From: Syntrophaceae bacterium UBA5764
GTDB taxonomy: Bacteria; Desulfobacterota; Syntrophia; Syntrophales; Smithellaceae
Direction: 5' to 3'
Length of the DNA stretch: 64,000 nucleotides
Assembly: GCA_002418825.1 (NCBI GenBank)
Contig: DIEW01000015.1
Location: forward strand, 1 to 64,000
Made by a program: the position numbers and the translations under genes. How positions within the stretch are numbered: the stretch's first letter is position 1; each line of letters begins with the position of its first letter. This document shows, one piece after another, positions 1-9,162 of this stretch. The notes beneath the pieces are model-generated. The model did not search any database and was not told the DNA's origin. It saw only the letters and a program-made list of their open reading frames with translations.

Positions 1-162
1 GTCAACCCAGGAGAAGACATTGTCGAGTTCGCCGGTGAACAAAAAATAGACAAAATTTTCATCGGCCTCGAAAAAAAATCAAAGGTCGGGAAATTGTTTT
101 TCGGCTCCAACGCTCAGTATATTATTTTGGAAGCTCCCTGTCCGGTGGTCTCCGTCAAGTAA
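1..162 (+). CDS. Universal stress protein (UspA family), C-terminal fragment
   Basis: The window opens inside this gene; 53 residues in frame 1 end at TAA 160-162. The visible part carries the C-terminal Usp nucleotide-binding signature: a Gly-rich stretch (IGLEKKSKVGKLFFGS) followed by a last strand ending in CPVVSVK, which matches the usual G-x(n)-GS and cPVlvV ending of ATP-binding Usp proteins. Usp proteins are small cytoplasmic nucleotide-binding stress proteins. The N-terminal half lies outside the window, so whether this is a single- or double-domain Usp cannot be told. Confidence 0.75.
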   Translation, partial: VNPGEDIVEFAGEQKIDKIFIGLEKKSKVGKLFFGSNAQYIILEAPCPVVSVK

Positions 163-525
163 GAAGTTTTGGCAACACAATGCAGTAAAGCGGCGGCCTT
201 TTTCGACATCGCCGGGGCTCTTCATCAAGAAAATTTTATCAGGATCGTTAATAATTAAGGAGATCCGCTTCCGCCCCAGGAAGCGGATATTTCATTTTGC
301 ATTTGTCCATCTTTTCTTACTGCAGTTGCAATGTGGAGGAGACGTTCCGCCCCATTCTGAATGCGGATTTTTTCCATTGTCTCCCCAACAGACAAACTGA
401 AGTTATCTTCATAGCCATGATCAAGAGCATCTATAACAATCAGGGAGATCGGTCCTGCCTTAGCAGCGTATCTAACATTACGAAACCATTTTTGATCTTT
501 AAATTCCCAAAACAGGAGTAGAGCA
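163..525. other. Intergenic region, no convincing gene
   Basis: These 363 bases separate the Usp gene from the amidase. Apart from a terminator-like hairpin at 263-288 and the amidase ribosome-binding site (AGGAG, 514-518) I see no gene; open frames on both strands here lack a ribosome-binding site and resemble no family. Confidence 0.5.
263..288 (+). terminator. Rho-independent terminator-like hairpin after the usp gene
   Basis: A perfect 10-bp stem, ATCCGCTTCC (263-272) with GGAAGCGGAT (279-288), closes a 6-base loop and is followed by the T-rich run ATTTCATTTT. It lies 100 bases after the usp stop codon. The T tract is interrupted, so termination strength is uncertain. Confidence 0.6.
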
Positions 526-1959
526 ATGAGAGGATTCGAAGCGCTTTCTTTTCTGGACGCCACGGCCGCGGCACAGCTTGTCAAAAAGAAGGAAGTCCAG
601 GCCGGTGAGCTGGTCGAAGCGGCCATAGAAAACATCGAAAAGCTTAATCCTCAGCTCAATGCCGTTGTTACCGCCATGTACGAAGAGGCAAGACGGATGG
701 CGCAAGAGAAGCAGCCGGCTGGACCATTTGCCGGTGTTCCCTTTCTGCTCAAGGACTTATTGGCTTTATACAAAGGCGTACGCATGACATCCGGCACAAA
801 AAATATGCAAAATTATGTGCCTGATCATGACAGTGAACTTGTTGCCCGCTATAAGAAAGCGGGGTTTATTATTGTGGGAAAAACAAACACTCCCGAACTT
901 GGTCTCTTGCCGACCACTGAACCGCGCCTCTTCGGCCCCTGCCGCAACCCCTGGAATTTGCAGCGCACCGCCGGAGGATCAAGCGGCGGATCGGCTGTTG
1001 CCGTAGCCTCGCGCATGGTACCTGCCGCCCATGGAAATGACGGCGGCGGTTCCATCCGCATTCCGGCTTCATGCTGTGGTTTATTTGGTTTGAAACCCAC
1101 GCGGGCGAGAAATTCTCTGGCGCCGGACGCGGGTGATGCCATGAGCGGTCTCGTCAACGAACATGTGTTGACCCGTTCCGTCCGCGACAGCGCGGCTATT
1201 CTTGATGCGACACGCGGCTGTGTTCCCGGCGATCCTTATGTCGCGCCCGAACCTGTTCGCCCTTACGTGGAAGAAATAAAGAAAAAACCCGGCTGTCTGC
1301 GTATCGCGTACTTGGATACAACACTGGACGGAAAAGAAATTCACACCGACTGTGTCAAAGCGCTTCAAAGCGCGGTGCGCCTGTGCCGCAAATTAGGGCA
1401 TAAGCTTACGCAAAAAAGCCCGGTTATCGACAGAAAAGTTTTGGGGCGTTCCTTTAATGTTATCTGGGCGGCCAACTGTGCCGCGACCATCGATTGGATC
1501 GCAGATGTCTCCGGCTGGAAACCAAAGCAGGATGATTACGAACCTTTAACCTGGGCGCTGTATGAGCAGGGGAAAAATTTTACGTCCGGCGATTACCTTA
1601 CCGCGGTGGAAAAAATTCAGACAATTTCCCGCGATGTGGCGCGCTTTTTTCTGGACTACGATATTTTCATGACGCCCACGCTGGGCGAGCCGCCGGTTTT
1701 GATTGGCGAGATGGACGCGACATCGGATGATCCGCTTAAGGGATGGCGACGCGCAGTGTCCTTTGTCCCTTTCACGCCGCTTTGCAACGCTACCGGCCAG
1801 CCGGCGATGTCTGTTCCTCTTTACTGGAATGAGCGGAACCTGCCCATCGGCATTCAGTTTGTCGGACGCTACGGTGATGAAGCAACGCTCTTTTGTTTAG
1901 CCGCGCAACTGGAAAAAGCCCAGCCCTGGGCAAAACGCATCCCGCCCGTTACGGTGTAA
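526..1959 (+). CDS. Amidase signature family hydrolase (GatA-like)
   Basis: A 477-residue amidase-signature enzyme, a family that hydrolyses C-N amide bonds through a Ser-cisSer-Lys triad. All three parts are visible: Lys76 in FLLKDL, cis-Ser about residue 152 in GGSSGGS, and nucleophile Ser176 in GGSIRIP. Length is normal for the family. The start ATG is preceded by AGGAG at 514-518. No gatC or gatB lies nearby, so it is more likely a stand-alone amidase (6-aminohexanoate-cyclic-dimer hydrolase or aryl-amidase type) than the tRNA amidotransferase subunit. The substrate cannot be told from sequence. It appears monocistronic. Confidence 0.85.
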   Translation: MRGFEALSFLDATAAAQLVKKKEVQAGELVEAAIENIEKLNPQLNAVVTAMYEEARRMAQEKQPAGPFAGVPFLLKDLLALYKGVRMTSGTKNMQNYVPDHDSELVARYKKAGFIIVGKTNTPELGLLPTTEPRLFGPCRNPWNLQRTAGGSSGGSAVAVASRMVPAAHGNDGGGSIRIPASCCGLFGLKPTRARNSLAPDAGDAMSGLVNEHVLTRSVRDSAAILDATRGCVPGDPYVAPEPVRPYVEEIKKKPGCLRIAYLDTTLDGKEIHTDCVKALQSAVRLCRKLGHKLTQKSPVIDRKVLGRSFNVIWAANCAATIDWIADVSGWKPKQDDYEPLTWALYEQGKNFTSGDYLTAVEKIQTISRDVARFFLDYDIFMTPTLGEPPVLIGEMDATSDDPLKGWRRAVSFVPFTPLCNATGQPAMSVPLYWNERNLPIGIQFVGRYGDEATLFCLAAQLEKAQPWAKRIPPVTV

Positions 1960-2104
1960 AGATTAGGCTGGTGTATGCAGGTTTGGGAAGCACGTAGAGA
2001 AGTTTACAATATAATATTTAAGCGGGGCTTCCGTTTCTTCCTCAGAAGATTTTCCGGAAAACATCCAAACGCGGATGATGAAAAATATTTTCCCGATAAA
2101 AAAC

Positions 2105-2140
2105 CATGTCGGCAGGCGGACATGCGCTGATGGGTTTTTT
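2105..2140 (+). terminator. Possible terminator hairpin upstream of the SDR gene
   Basis: CATGTC (2105-2110) pairs with GACATG (2119-2124), and a flanking A-run upstream pairs imperfectly with the GGGTTTTTT run at 2132-2140. This resembles a terminator for the amidase transcript, but the outer stem is imperfect. Confidence 0.4.
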
Positions 2141-2217
2141 GTATTTATCGGTCAAATTGCTGTTACATTAATATATGATAAAACCAGTTAAAATAAATTG
2201 CCTTGAGGGAAAAAACG

Positions 2218-2982
2218 ATGAAAAAAAATAAACCAGTTGCCATTGTTACCGGTTCATCAAGAGGCTTGGGCGCGGCCACAGCAAAAATGCTGGCAAAAAG
2301 GAGTTACAATATAGTGGTTAATTATTCCCAAAGTGAGGCCGAAGCGCGTGAGGTCCAGAATAGCTGCGAGGCATTAGGCGTTGAAACTTTATTATGCCGG
2401 GCTGATGTTTCGGAAGATGCTGATTGTCGCCGCATGGTTGATGAGACCATAAACAAATGGGGGCGTATTGATGCGCTGGTCAATAATGCCGCCACAACAA
2501 AGTTCAACGCGCACGGTAATCTGGAGGGGCTTTCCAAAGAAGATTTTTTGTATATATACGGCATTAATGTTGTCGGCCCTTACCAGATGATTCGTGCTGT
2601 TGTGCCGCACATGAAAAAAGTGGGTAAGGGTGTTGTGGTCAATATCGCGTCTTTAGCAGGGGTAAAGGCGATTGGCAGTTCCGTGGCTTATTGCGCTTCC
2701 AAGGCGGCGCTGATCAACATGACGATGGCGCTGGCGCGCGCGCTGGGGCCGGAGATTCGCGTCAATGCAGTCTGTCCCGGTTTTATTCAAGGCGAATGGC
2801 TTAAAGCCGGCATGGGAGAGGAAAAATATAAGAAACTGAAAGATAGGCTTGAGGGTACATTGCCTCTGCGCGCGACGGCCACGCCGGAGATTATCGCCGA
2901 GACAATCCGCTATTTTATTGAAGACGCGGTTTTGGTCACGGGCGAAGCGTTGCTGCTCGACGGTGGGCACCACTTGATTTGA
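2218..2982 (+). CDS. Short-chain dehydrogenase/reductase (FabG-like)
   Basis: A 254-residue classical SDR: NAD(P)-binding TGSSRGLG near the N-terminus, the NNAATT region, catalytic Ser in VNIAS, and the YCASK active-site Tyr-x3-Lys. The family reduces or oxidises carbonyl/hydroxyl groups; FabG (3-oxoacyl-ACP reductase) is the closest well-known type, but the substrate is unassigned. The frame also opens at a TTG 15 bases earlier; I chose ATG 2218 because that TTG lies inside the ribosome-binding site (GAGGGA). It is not evidently in an operon with its neighbours. Confidence 0.85.
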   Translation: MKKNKPVAIVTGSSRGLGAATAKMLAKRSYNIVVNYSQSEAEAREVQNSCEALGVETLLCRADVSEDADCRRMVDETINKWGRIDALVNNAATTKFNAHGNLEGLSKEDFLYIYGINVVGPYQMIRAVVPHMKKVGKGVVVNIASLAGVKAIGSSVAYCASKAALINMTMALARALGPEIRVNAVCPGFIQGEWLKAGMGEEKYKKLKDRLEGTLPLRATATPEIIAETIRYFIEDAVLVTGEALLLDGGHHLI

Positions 2983-3143
2983 AAGTTTCTTTTATCATTT
3001 TTTCACTCTGAAGAATGATTTGTCCTGACAATAGGAATTGACACGTGAGCGTAATTTGCCATATATTTCTCAATTGTGTCATGATGAAATGAGAGTGTGC
3101 ATAGATTATTGATTACGTGATATGCGGGAAACGGGTCGAGCTT

Positions 3144-4034
3144 ATGCTGAAAATTTGTTTTTTGGAAACCAGACCGCAATACCTTTTGCTGTCGGTTATT
3201 TTGGCCTTTTTGGGAACATGTATAGCCTGGTATTATCAAGATGCGCTAAATTTAGGTTACGCTCTGCTGGCGGGTATTGGCTTGGTACTCACGCACATCA
3301 GCGTAAACACGTTAAACGATTATTTCGATTATAAAAGCGGTGTGGACCTTAAAACACGGGTAACCCCTTTCAGTGGCGGCAGCGGTATTCTAAAAGCAGG
3401 ACTTTTGCAACCGCGACAGGTTTTGACTATGGGTATTGTCACTTTACTTCTGGCCGCGCCGATTGGAATTTATTTTATTGTGGTTCAGGGATGGCTGCTT
3501 TTACCGTTGCTTATCATTGCGGCACTCTGTGTTGTCTTTTACACGCCGGTGATATTGAAGCGCAGGTGGCCGGAGTGGTCGGCAGGCCTGGGATTGGGTA
3601 TGCTTCCCGTTTTGGGAGCGTATTTTGCGCAGGCAGGGACTTATTCCTGGCCGGCATTTTTTGGCGCGGTGCCTTCCTTTATATTAGTGCACAATCTTTT
3701 GCTGTTAAATGAATTCCCCGATGTGGAGGCGGATAGTTCCGGCGGGCGTAAAACTCTGCCCATTACCATGGGTAAAACAAAGACCGCGAAATTTTACACG
3801 GCCATGACTATCTTAATGTATTTGTGGATTATCGGTTGTGTTGTTACAGGCGTGTCGCCACTCTGGACACTGCTGGCTTTGTTAACCCTGCCTTTCGCGG
3901 TTCTGGCGATGCGCGGTTCTTTTCATCCCGAAAATGAAGCGGGTATTATCAAGGCGATGAAAAACAACGTGCTGGTCGTGCTGGCCGCGCAATTTCTTTT
4001 GGGCGCGGGTTATCTGCTGGCGGCGGTTGGATAA
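3144..4034 (+). CDS. menA: 1,4-dihydroxy-2-naphthoate prenyltransferase-like UbiA family protein
   Basis: An integral membrane UbiA-superfamily prenyltransferase of about 296 residues with about eight hydrophobic segments. The first Asp-rich motif reads NTLNDYFDYKSGVD (NxxxDxxxD) and the second DVEADSSGGRKT; both bind the Mg-prenyl diphosphate. In the MenA branch the enzyme attaches the polyprenyl tail to DHNA in menaquinone synthesis. The next gene is a UbiE/MenG-type methyltransferase, the following step, which supports the MenA call. Start is uncertain: ATG 3144 is used, but GTG 3117 in the same frame would add nine residues; neither has a strong ribosome-binding site. Confidence 0.8.
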   Translation: MLKICFLETRPQYLLLSVILAFLGTCIAWYYQDALNLGYALLAGIGLVLTHISVNTLNDYFDYKSGVDLKTRVTPFSGGSGILKAGLLQPRQVLTMGIVTLLLAAPIGIYFIVVQGWLLLPLLIIAALCVVFYTPVILKRRWPEWSAGLGLGMLPVLGAYFAQAGTYSWPAFFGAVPSFILVHNLLLLNEFPDVEADSSGGRKTLPITMGKTKTAKFYTAMTILMYLWIIGCVVTGVSPLWTLLALLTLPFAVLAMRGSFHPENEAGIIKAMKNNVLVVLAAQFLLGAGYLLAAVG

Positions 4035-4056
4035 TAAGGAAGGAAATTTTACGCAT

Positions 4057-4782
4057 TTGGGCAAAAATAAAGAAATTACCGGCGAAAATCTGTCGCCGAT
4101 GTTTGGCGGCATCATTCGCCACTATGATCTGATTAATCATGTTTTTACCTGGGGCATGGATATTGGCTGGAGAAAAAAATTAGTTGCCTGTTGTCTGGAA
4201 ATAAACCCTCGGGAAGTTTTGGACCTCGGTTGCGGCACGGGAGATTTGGCCATAAGCATCGCCCTCCTTGCGCCGGAAAATCTGCACGTTACCGCCTGCG
4301 ATTTCAGCAGGGAAATGCTGGCTGTCGCGTCCCAAAAAGCGCGAAAAGTCGGGGTGGATAATAAAATATCTTTTATCAATGCTGACGCGGCTAATTTTCC
4401 TTTTTCTGATAGTTATTTTGATTGCGTCGGCATTTCCTTTGCTTTCCGCAACATGATTTATAAAAATGCTTCCGCCGACAGGCACCTTGCCGAAATTTTG
4501 CGCGTGCTCAAACCCGGTGGTTCCTGTTTTATTGCCGAAACCAGTCAGCCGCGAAATAAATTCATCCAAGCTATGCATCATTTCTACATTCGCACCTATG
4601 TTTATACCATGGGGCTGCTTATTTCCGGCGATAGGGCCGCGTATAAATATCTTGCCGAATCGGCGGTAAATTTCTATGGTCCGGATGAGCTGGGAAAGAT
4701 TCTGATTACCGCGGGCTTTAAGCAGGTTTTTTATCAGCCTCTTTTTTTCGGCGCGGCGGGAATTTACCGGTTGATCAAATAA
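4057..4782 (+). CDS. menG: Demethylmenaquinone / ubiquinone C-methyltransferase (UbiE/MenG)
   Basis: A class I SAM methyltransferase of UbiE type: DLGCGTGD motif I, an N-terminal region with YDLINHVFTWGMD typical of UbiE/MenG, and AFRN in the mid-region. It would methylate demethylmenaquinone, the final menaquinone step. It follows menA directly, so the pair makes a quinone-tail module. The start is unclear: TTG 4027 overlaps the menA stop, while TTG 4057 lies downstream of the AAGGAAGG at 4036-4043; I chose 4057. Either start leaves the catalytic domain intact. Confidence 0.8.
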   Translation: MGKNKEITGENLSPMFGGIIRHYDLINHVFTWGMDIGWRKKLVACCLEINPREVLDLGCGTGDLAISIALLAPENLHVTACDFSREMLAVASQKARKVGVDNKISFINADAANFPFSDSYFDCVGISFAFRNMIYKNASADRHLAEILRVLKPGGSCFIAETSQPRNKFIQAMHHFYIRTYVYTMGLLISGDRAAYKYLAESAVNFYGPDELGKILITAGFKQVFYQPLFFGAAGIYRLIK

Positions 4783-4809
4783 GTGGCACGATTATTTTGG
4801 GAGGCAAAC

Positions 4810-5112
4810 ATGATAATTGTTACCGGAAATATACTGGCTAAAAGTGAAACGTTGGATGAATTATTTGTCCTGGCTTTGGAGCACTCGCGGCGTTCGCGTT
4901 TTGAGCCGGGATGTCTTGCCCATGGGGTGCATCAGGATTGTGAAAATCAGTTGCGGCTTGTTTTTTTTGAACAATGGACTGACCATTCGGCGCTCGCCCA
5001 ACATTTTCATCTGCCCGCATCCCGCCTTTTTGCCAAAGAAGCGTTTGCGCTGGCCGCCGAGCCGCCAAAGATAGAAATTTATGAAGCTGTCGCGGTAAGT
5101 GTGGGAGGATAA
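4810..5112 (+). CDS. Antibiotic biosynthesis monooxygenase (ABM) domain protein
   Basis: A 100-residue single-domain protein with the ABM ferredoxin-like fold pattern: an initial strand (IIVTGNIL), a central EPGCLAHGV, LVFFEQWTDHSALAQH, and a closing IEIYEAV strand. Relatives include YgiN-type quinol monooxygenases and small heme or quinone-handling proteins. Its place just after menA-menG makes a role with quinols attractive, but that is inference. ATG 4810 is chosen because GGGAGG lies at 4799-4804; an upstream GTG 4783 in frame has no such site. Confidence 0.7.
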   Translation: MIIVTGNILAKSETLDELFVLALEHSRRSRFEPGCLAHGVHQDCENQLRLVFFEQWTDHSALAQHFHLPASRLFAKEAFALAAEPPKIEIYEAVAVSVGG

Positions 5113-5264
5113 TATTTTTCCCGGCAATCCGGGTTGGCTGAATTTGTAACGTAATTATTTTGTCGCCGCTGAATGCGATTTTTGACTCGCGGAGAAGCGG
5201 CATATATACAAATAAAGTTTTTCGCCGTCTATATTTTATTAGTATTTATAAATGAAGGTAAAAT

Positions 5265-7406
5265 ATGGTGGACAAAGCAAGTTCCGATATAAATTTATCA
5301 TCCCTCGATTCTTTTTTTAATCCGGCTTCCATCGCCCTTATCGGCGTTTCCAGGGATATCCGGCGCCCCACAGGCAGATCGTTAAACGCGCTTTTGAAAT
5401 GGAATTACCCTGGGAAATTATACCCGATAAATCCCAACCATACAGAAATTCATGGTCTGCCATGTTATCCTTCTCTGTTCGATGTGCCCGGTGAAGTGGA
5501 CATGGTCATTATCAGCGTGCCCGCATCTTCCGTGCTGGCGGCGCTCGAGCAGTGCGTGCAGAAAAAAGTAAAGGCCGTTGTTCTTTTTACTTCCGGTTTT
5601 GCCGAAATCGGCGCGGAAGGGAAAGCCCTGCAGGATCAAGTAACGCATCTGTCCAGGAAAAATAATCTGCGCATTTTGGGGCCCAACTGCGTGGGGCTGG
5701 TTAACCTGAGCAATTCTGTCATGGCTTCTTTTGCCAATATTGTTGACTTAAAACCGGTTTATCCGATGACGCTGGGTTTTGTAACGCAAAGCGGCGCTTT
5801 CGGCACTTTGATTTTTGCGACCGCAGTAGCGGCAGGAGTTGGATTCAGCTCTTTTGTCAGTGTCGGTAACGAAGCGGATACGGAATTTGCTGATTTTCTC
5901 TATTATCTTTTAAATACGGAAAAAACAAAAGTTGTCGGCGGCTATCTGGAAGGGGCGAAAAACGGAGCCAAGCTGCGCAGGGCCGCCGAGCAAGCGTTGA
6001 AACTTAAAAAACCGATTCTGATTATGAAAGTCGGCCGCACCGGCGCGGGCGCGCGGGCAGCATCCTCGCATACCGGATCGCTCGCCGGCGATGATAAAAT
6101 TTATGACGCGTTTTTCCGTCAGATGGGCATTATCCGTATCGAAACATTGTCTGAGCTTACTTCGTTCGTGATTGTGCACCGTAGCGGACGCCTGCCGCGG
6201 GGAAACAATATCGGCATTCTTTCCATTTCCGGCGGCGCGGGCGTGTTGATGGCGGATAAATGCGAATCTCTGGGGCTCCATGTCCCGGAGTTTACCGGCG
6301 AGACACGCCGCGTGCTGGAACAATATCTGCCGCCTTTCGGCTCGGCCAAAAACCCCGTGGATTTAACTTCCGCCGCGGTGGCGCAGCCGGAGATGCTGGG
6401 CAATTGCCTCAGAGCTTTGGTAGCGGACGAAAACATTCACATGATTAACGTAGCGATTGGATTTGTGCCGCACAATGCGCCAATTCTGGCTAAAGATCTC
6501 ATTGATGTATATCAGTCCACAACCAAACCGATTGTGCTGGTTACCTATAATGTTTCCGAATCGGAAGTAACAGCAAAGGCGGTTAAATCGATTGAGGAAG
6601 CCGGTATGCCGGTTTTACAGGATCATCTGCATTCGGTGCAGGCGCTTAGTAATCTGGCTTGGTACGCCAGCAGGCTGCGCCGGCCGGTGGAAATCAAAGC
6701 GGACAGGTATACGTTCAAATTAGAAAAAGAAATCGAAGAGTTGATTAAAAAAGGCGGCGCTCTTTCGGAACATGAAGCCAAAAAAATTTTGGCCGCCTAC
6801 GGTATTCCCGTGACGCGAGAAAAGATTGCCACCACCGCAGACCAAGCCGTAAAAGTAGCGCGTAAAATCGGCTATCCTGTGGCGCTGAAAATTTCCTCCG
6901 CGCAGATAAGGCACAAAACCGAAGCCGGCGGCATCAGGCTCAATATAAAAACTGATGCGCAGGTTCGCGTCGCGTTCCGGCAAATTATCGCCAGCGCAAA
7001 AAAATATATGTCGCAGGCCGAGATTCAGGGCGTGCTGGTGCAGGAGATGCTCCAAGGCGGCACCGAGGTGATTGTCGGCACAGTTGATGATCCGGTATTC
7101 GGGCCGTGCGTGATGTTCGGCCTGGGCGGTGTTTTTGTTGAAGCGCTCAAGGATGTTTCCTTCCGCGTCGCGCCTTTGAGCCGCGCGGATGCCGAAGAAA
7201 TGATCAGCGAGATTCAGGGGCATAGTGTTTTGCGGGGATTGCGTGGCAAGCCGCCTGTGAATACAGAAGCGCTCATTGATATCATCTTAAAAGTATCGCG
7301 CCTGGCAAGCGATCATAAAAACACAATTAAGGAACTGGATATCAATCCACTGATTCTTTTTAAAAAAGACGCCAAAGTCGCCGACGCCTTAATTATCAAA
7401 AAATAA
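5265..7406 (+). CDS. ADP-forming acetate/acyl-CoA synthetase (fused alpha-beta)
   Basis: A 713-residue single-chain NDP-forming acyl-CoA synthetase. The N-terminal half has the CoA-binding Rossmann domain (SIALIGVSRD, then a succinyl-CoA ligase-like domain) with the phosphohistidine loop SSHTGSLAGDD. The C-terminal third is the ATP-grasp domain (ALKISSAQIRHKTEAGG, and VGTVDDPVFGP). The reaction acyl-CoA + ADP + Pi <-> acid + CoA + ATP is reversible, so it can make ATP from an acyl-CoA. It precedes the methylmalonyl-CoA mutase genes by about 40 bases, so its acyl group may be propionyl, acetyl or a related acid. Start ATG follows GAAGG (5254-5258). Confidence 0.88.
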   Translation: MVDKASSDINLSSLDSFFNPASIALIGVSRDIRRPTGRSLNALLKWNYPGKLYPINPNHTEIHGLPCYPSLFDVPGEVDMVIISVPASSVLAALEQCVQKKVKAVVLFTSGFAEIGAEGKALQDQVTHLSRKNNLRILGPNCVGLVNLSNSVMASFANIVDLKPVYPMTLGFVTQSGAFGTLIFATAVAAGVGFSSFVSVGNEADTEFADFLYYLLNTEKTKVVGGYLEGAKNGAKLRRAAEQALKLKKPILIMKVGRTGAGARAASSHTGSLAGDDKIYDAFFRQMGIIRIETLSELTSFVIVHRSGRLPRGNNIGILSISGGAGVLMADKCESLGLHVPEFTGETRRVLEQYLPPFGSAKNPVDLTSAAVAQPEMLGNCLRALVADENIHMINVAIGFVPHNAPILAKDLIDVYQSTTKPIVLVTYNVSESEVTAKAVKSIEEAGMPVLQDHLHSVQALSNLAWYASRLRRPVEIKADRYTFKLEKEIEELIKKGGALSEHEAKKILAAYGIPVTREKIATTADQAVKVARKIGYPVALKISSAQIRHKTEAGGIRLNIKTDAQVRVAFRQIIASAKKYMSQAEIQGVLVQEMLQGGTEVIVGTVDDPVFGPCVMFGLGGVFVEALKDVSFRVAPLSRADAEEMISEIQGHSVLRGLRGKPPVNTEALIDIILKVSRLASDHKNTIKELDINPLILFKKDAKVADALIIKK

Positions 7407-7448
7407 AATAAGCAGTTCTAAAAACATGAAACGGGGGGGGTAGGAGTA

Positions 7449-9128
7449 ATGTTTGACAAAGACGCGCTTGGAAAAATCAAAACCGCCAAAGACAAATGGG
7501 AAAAAGAAATCCTGGATGGGGCGCTGGGTAAGGAAAAGGAACGCAAGGATGTTTTTACCAGCATCTCCGGAGAACCAATCGAGCGTCTCTATACGCCGCT
7601 TGATGTTTCCGATTTGGATTACAATGAACAGCTTGGCTATCCGGGACAATTTCCTTTCACGCGCGGCGTGCAGCCCACGATGTACCGTGGGCGTTTCTGG
7701 ACGATGCGCCAGTACGCGGGCTTCGGCAGCGCCAGGGAGAGCAACGCGCGCTACCGCTATCTTCTGGAGCAGGGGCAGACTGGACTTAGCGTCGCGTTCG
7801 ATTTGCCCACGCAGGCGGGTTATGACAGCGACCATCCTCTTTCCATGGGTGAAGTCGGCAAAGTCGGCGTGGCGGTTGATTGCATCGGCGATATGCGCGT
7901 GCTCTTCGATAAGATTCCGCTCGATAAAGTTACCACGTCCATGACGATAAACGCTCCGGCCACGGTGCTTCTGGCCATGTATCTGGCGATTGCTGACGAG
8001 CAGGGAATTTCTTACGAAAAACTGGGCGGCACGGTGCAAAACGACATTCTCAAGGAAATCACCGTCCGCGGACAGTATATTTATCCTCCCCGGCCCAGCA
8101 TGAAGCTCACCGTGGATTTGATTGAATACTGTTTTAAAAACGTTCCCCGCTGGAATTCCATCAGCATCAGCGGCTATCACATCCGGGAGGCCGGCTCCAC
8201 CGCCGCGCAGGAAGCGGCGTTCACCATCGCCGACGGCATCGCCTATGTGCAGGCGTGCGTGGAAAGAGGCCTTGATGTGGATAAATTCGCGCCGCGGCTC
8301 AGTTTCTTTTTTAACGCTTTTACCAATGTTGTGGAGGAAGTGGCCAAGTTCCGCGCGGCGCGGCGCGTCTGGGCAAGAATTATGAAAGAACGCTTTGGCG
8401 CGAAAGATCCGCGTTCGCTCATGCTGCGGTTTCATGTGCAGACCGGCGGTGTGACGCTTACCGCGCAGCAGCCTTTGAATAATATTATCCGCGTAACTCT
8501 TCAGGCTTACGCCGCGGCGCTGGGTGGTTGCCAGTCGCTGCATACAAATTCCTATGACGAGGCGCTCTGCCTGCCCACCGAGCAGGCAGTAACGGTTGCT
8601 TTGCGTACCCAGCAGATTGTGGCCGAAGAAAGCGGCGCGACGGATTCGATTGACCCCCTGGCGGGCTCTTATATGGTGGAGGCGCTCACGGATAAAATTG
8701 AGAAACAGGTATTTGATTATCTGGAAAAAATCGACAACATGGGTGGAACGCTCAAAGCTATCGAAAAAAATTATATTCAAAAGGAAATACAGCAGAGCTC
8801 CTATCGTTTTCAAAAAGAAATTGAAAACAATGAACGTGTTTATGTAGGCATTAATAAATACACGATGGAAGAAGCGCCCCCGGCCAATCTGCTTAAAGTG
8901 GATATGAAAGTTGGTCAAGCTGAAGCAGAAAAACTCCGCAAAATGCGCGCGGCGCGTGATAAGAAAAGATGGGAAAAAGCGCTGGAGAATTTGCGCAAAG
9001 TTTCTGAAAAAAATGAAAACGTTATGTCCGCGGTGATTGAAGCGGTTAAGGCCGAGGCCACGATTGGCGAAATCTGCGATGTCTGGAGAGAGATTTATGG
9101 AGAATATAAACCTAAACAGTCTTTTTAG
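7449..9128 (+). CDS. mcmA1: Methylmalonyl-CoA mutase, large (catalytic) subunit
   Basis: At 559 residues this is the separate large subunit of a two-part B12-dependent acyl-CoA mutase that interconverts succinyl-CoA and (R)-methylmalonyl-CoA. Landmarks are TMYRGRFWTMRQYAGF, AFDLPTQAGYDSDHP, the Arg in ITVRGQYIYPP, GYHIREAG with the active-site His, and QTGGVTLTAQQP. The Tyr in TMY and the Arg in TVRG are those of methylmalonyl-CoA mutase rather than isobutyryl-CoA mutase (Phe/Gln there). The B12 domain is the next gene. AGGAG at 7442-7446 sets the start, and a run of eight G (7433-7440) sits just before it. Confidence 0.93.
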   Translation: MFDKDALGKIKTAKDKWEKEILDGALGKEKERKDVFTSISGEPIERLYTPLDVSDLDYNEQLGYPGQFPFTRGVQPTMYRGRFWTMRQYAGFGSARESNARYRYLLEQGQTGLSVAFDLPTQAGYDSDHPLSMGEVGKVGVAVDCIGDMRVLFDKIPLDKVTTSMTINAPATVLLAMYLAIADEQGISYEKLGGTVQNDILKEITVRGQYIYPPRPSMKLTVDLIEYCFKNVPRWNSISISGYHIREAGSTAAQEAAFTIADGIAYVQACVERGLDVDKFAPRLSFFFNAFTNVVEEVAKFRAARRVWARIMKERFGAKDPRSLMLRFHVQTGGVTLTAQQPLNNIIRVTLQAYAAALGGCQSLHTNSYDEALCLPTEQAVTVALRTQQIVAEESGATDSIDPLAGSYMVEALTDKIEKQVFDYLEKIDNMGGTLKAIEKNYIQKEIQQSSYRFQKEIENNERVYVGINKYTMEEAPPANLLKVDMKVGQAEAEKLRKMRAARDKKRWEKALENLRKVSEKNENVMSAVIEAVKAEATIGEICDVWREIYGEYKPKQSF

Positions 9129-9162
9129 ATTATTGAAATTAAGCGAACTGGAGAACTGTTAA

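Noticed and set aside
297..521. 74-codon plus-strand frame before the amidase
   Set aside because: No ribosome-binding site, odd composition, and it contains no recognised motif.
5910..6323. Minus-strand frame inside the acyl-CoA synthetase gene
   Set aside because: Shadow of a high-confidence gene; no ribosome-binding site and no motif.
7389..8918. A 509-codon open frame on the minus strand opposite the mutase large subunit
   Set aside because: It mirrors the codon bias of the mutase gene; the translation is rich in Arg/His/Phe without any family motif, and the plus-strand gene is certain.
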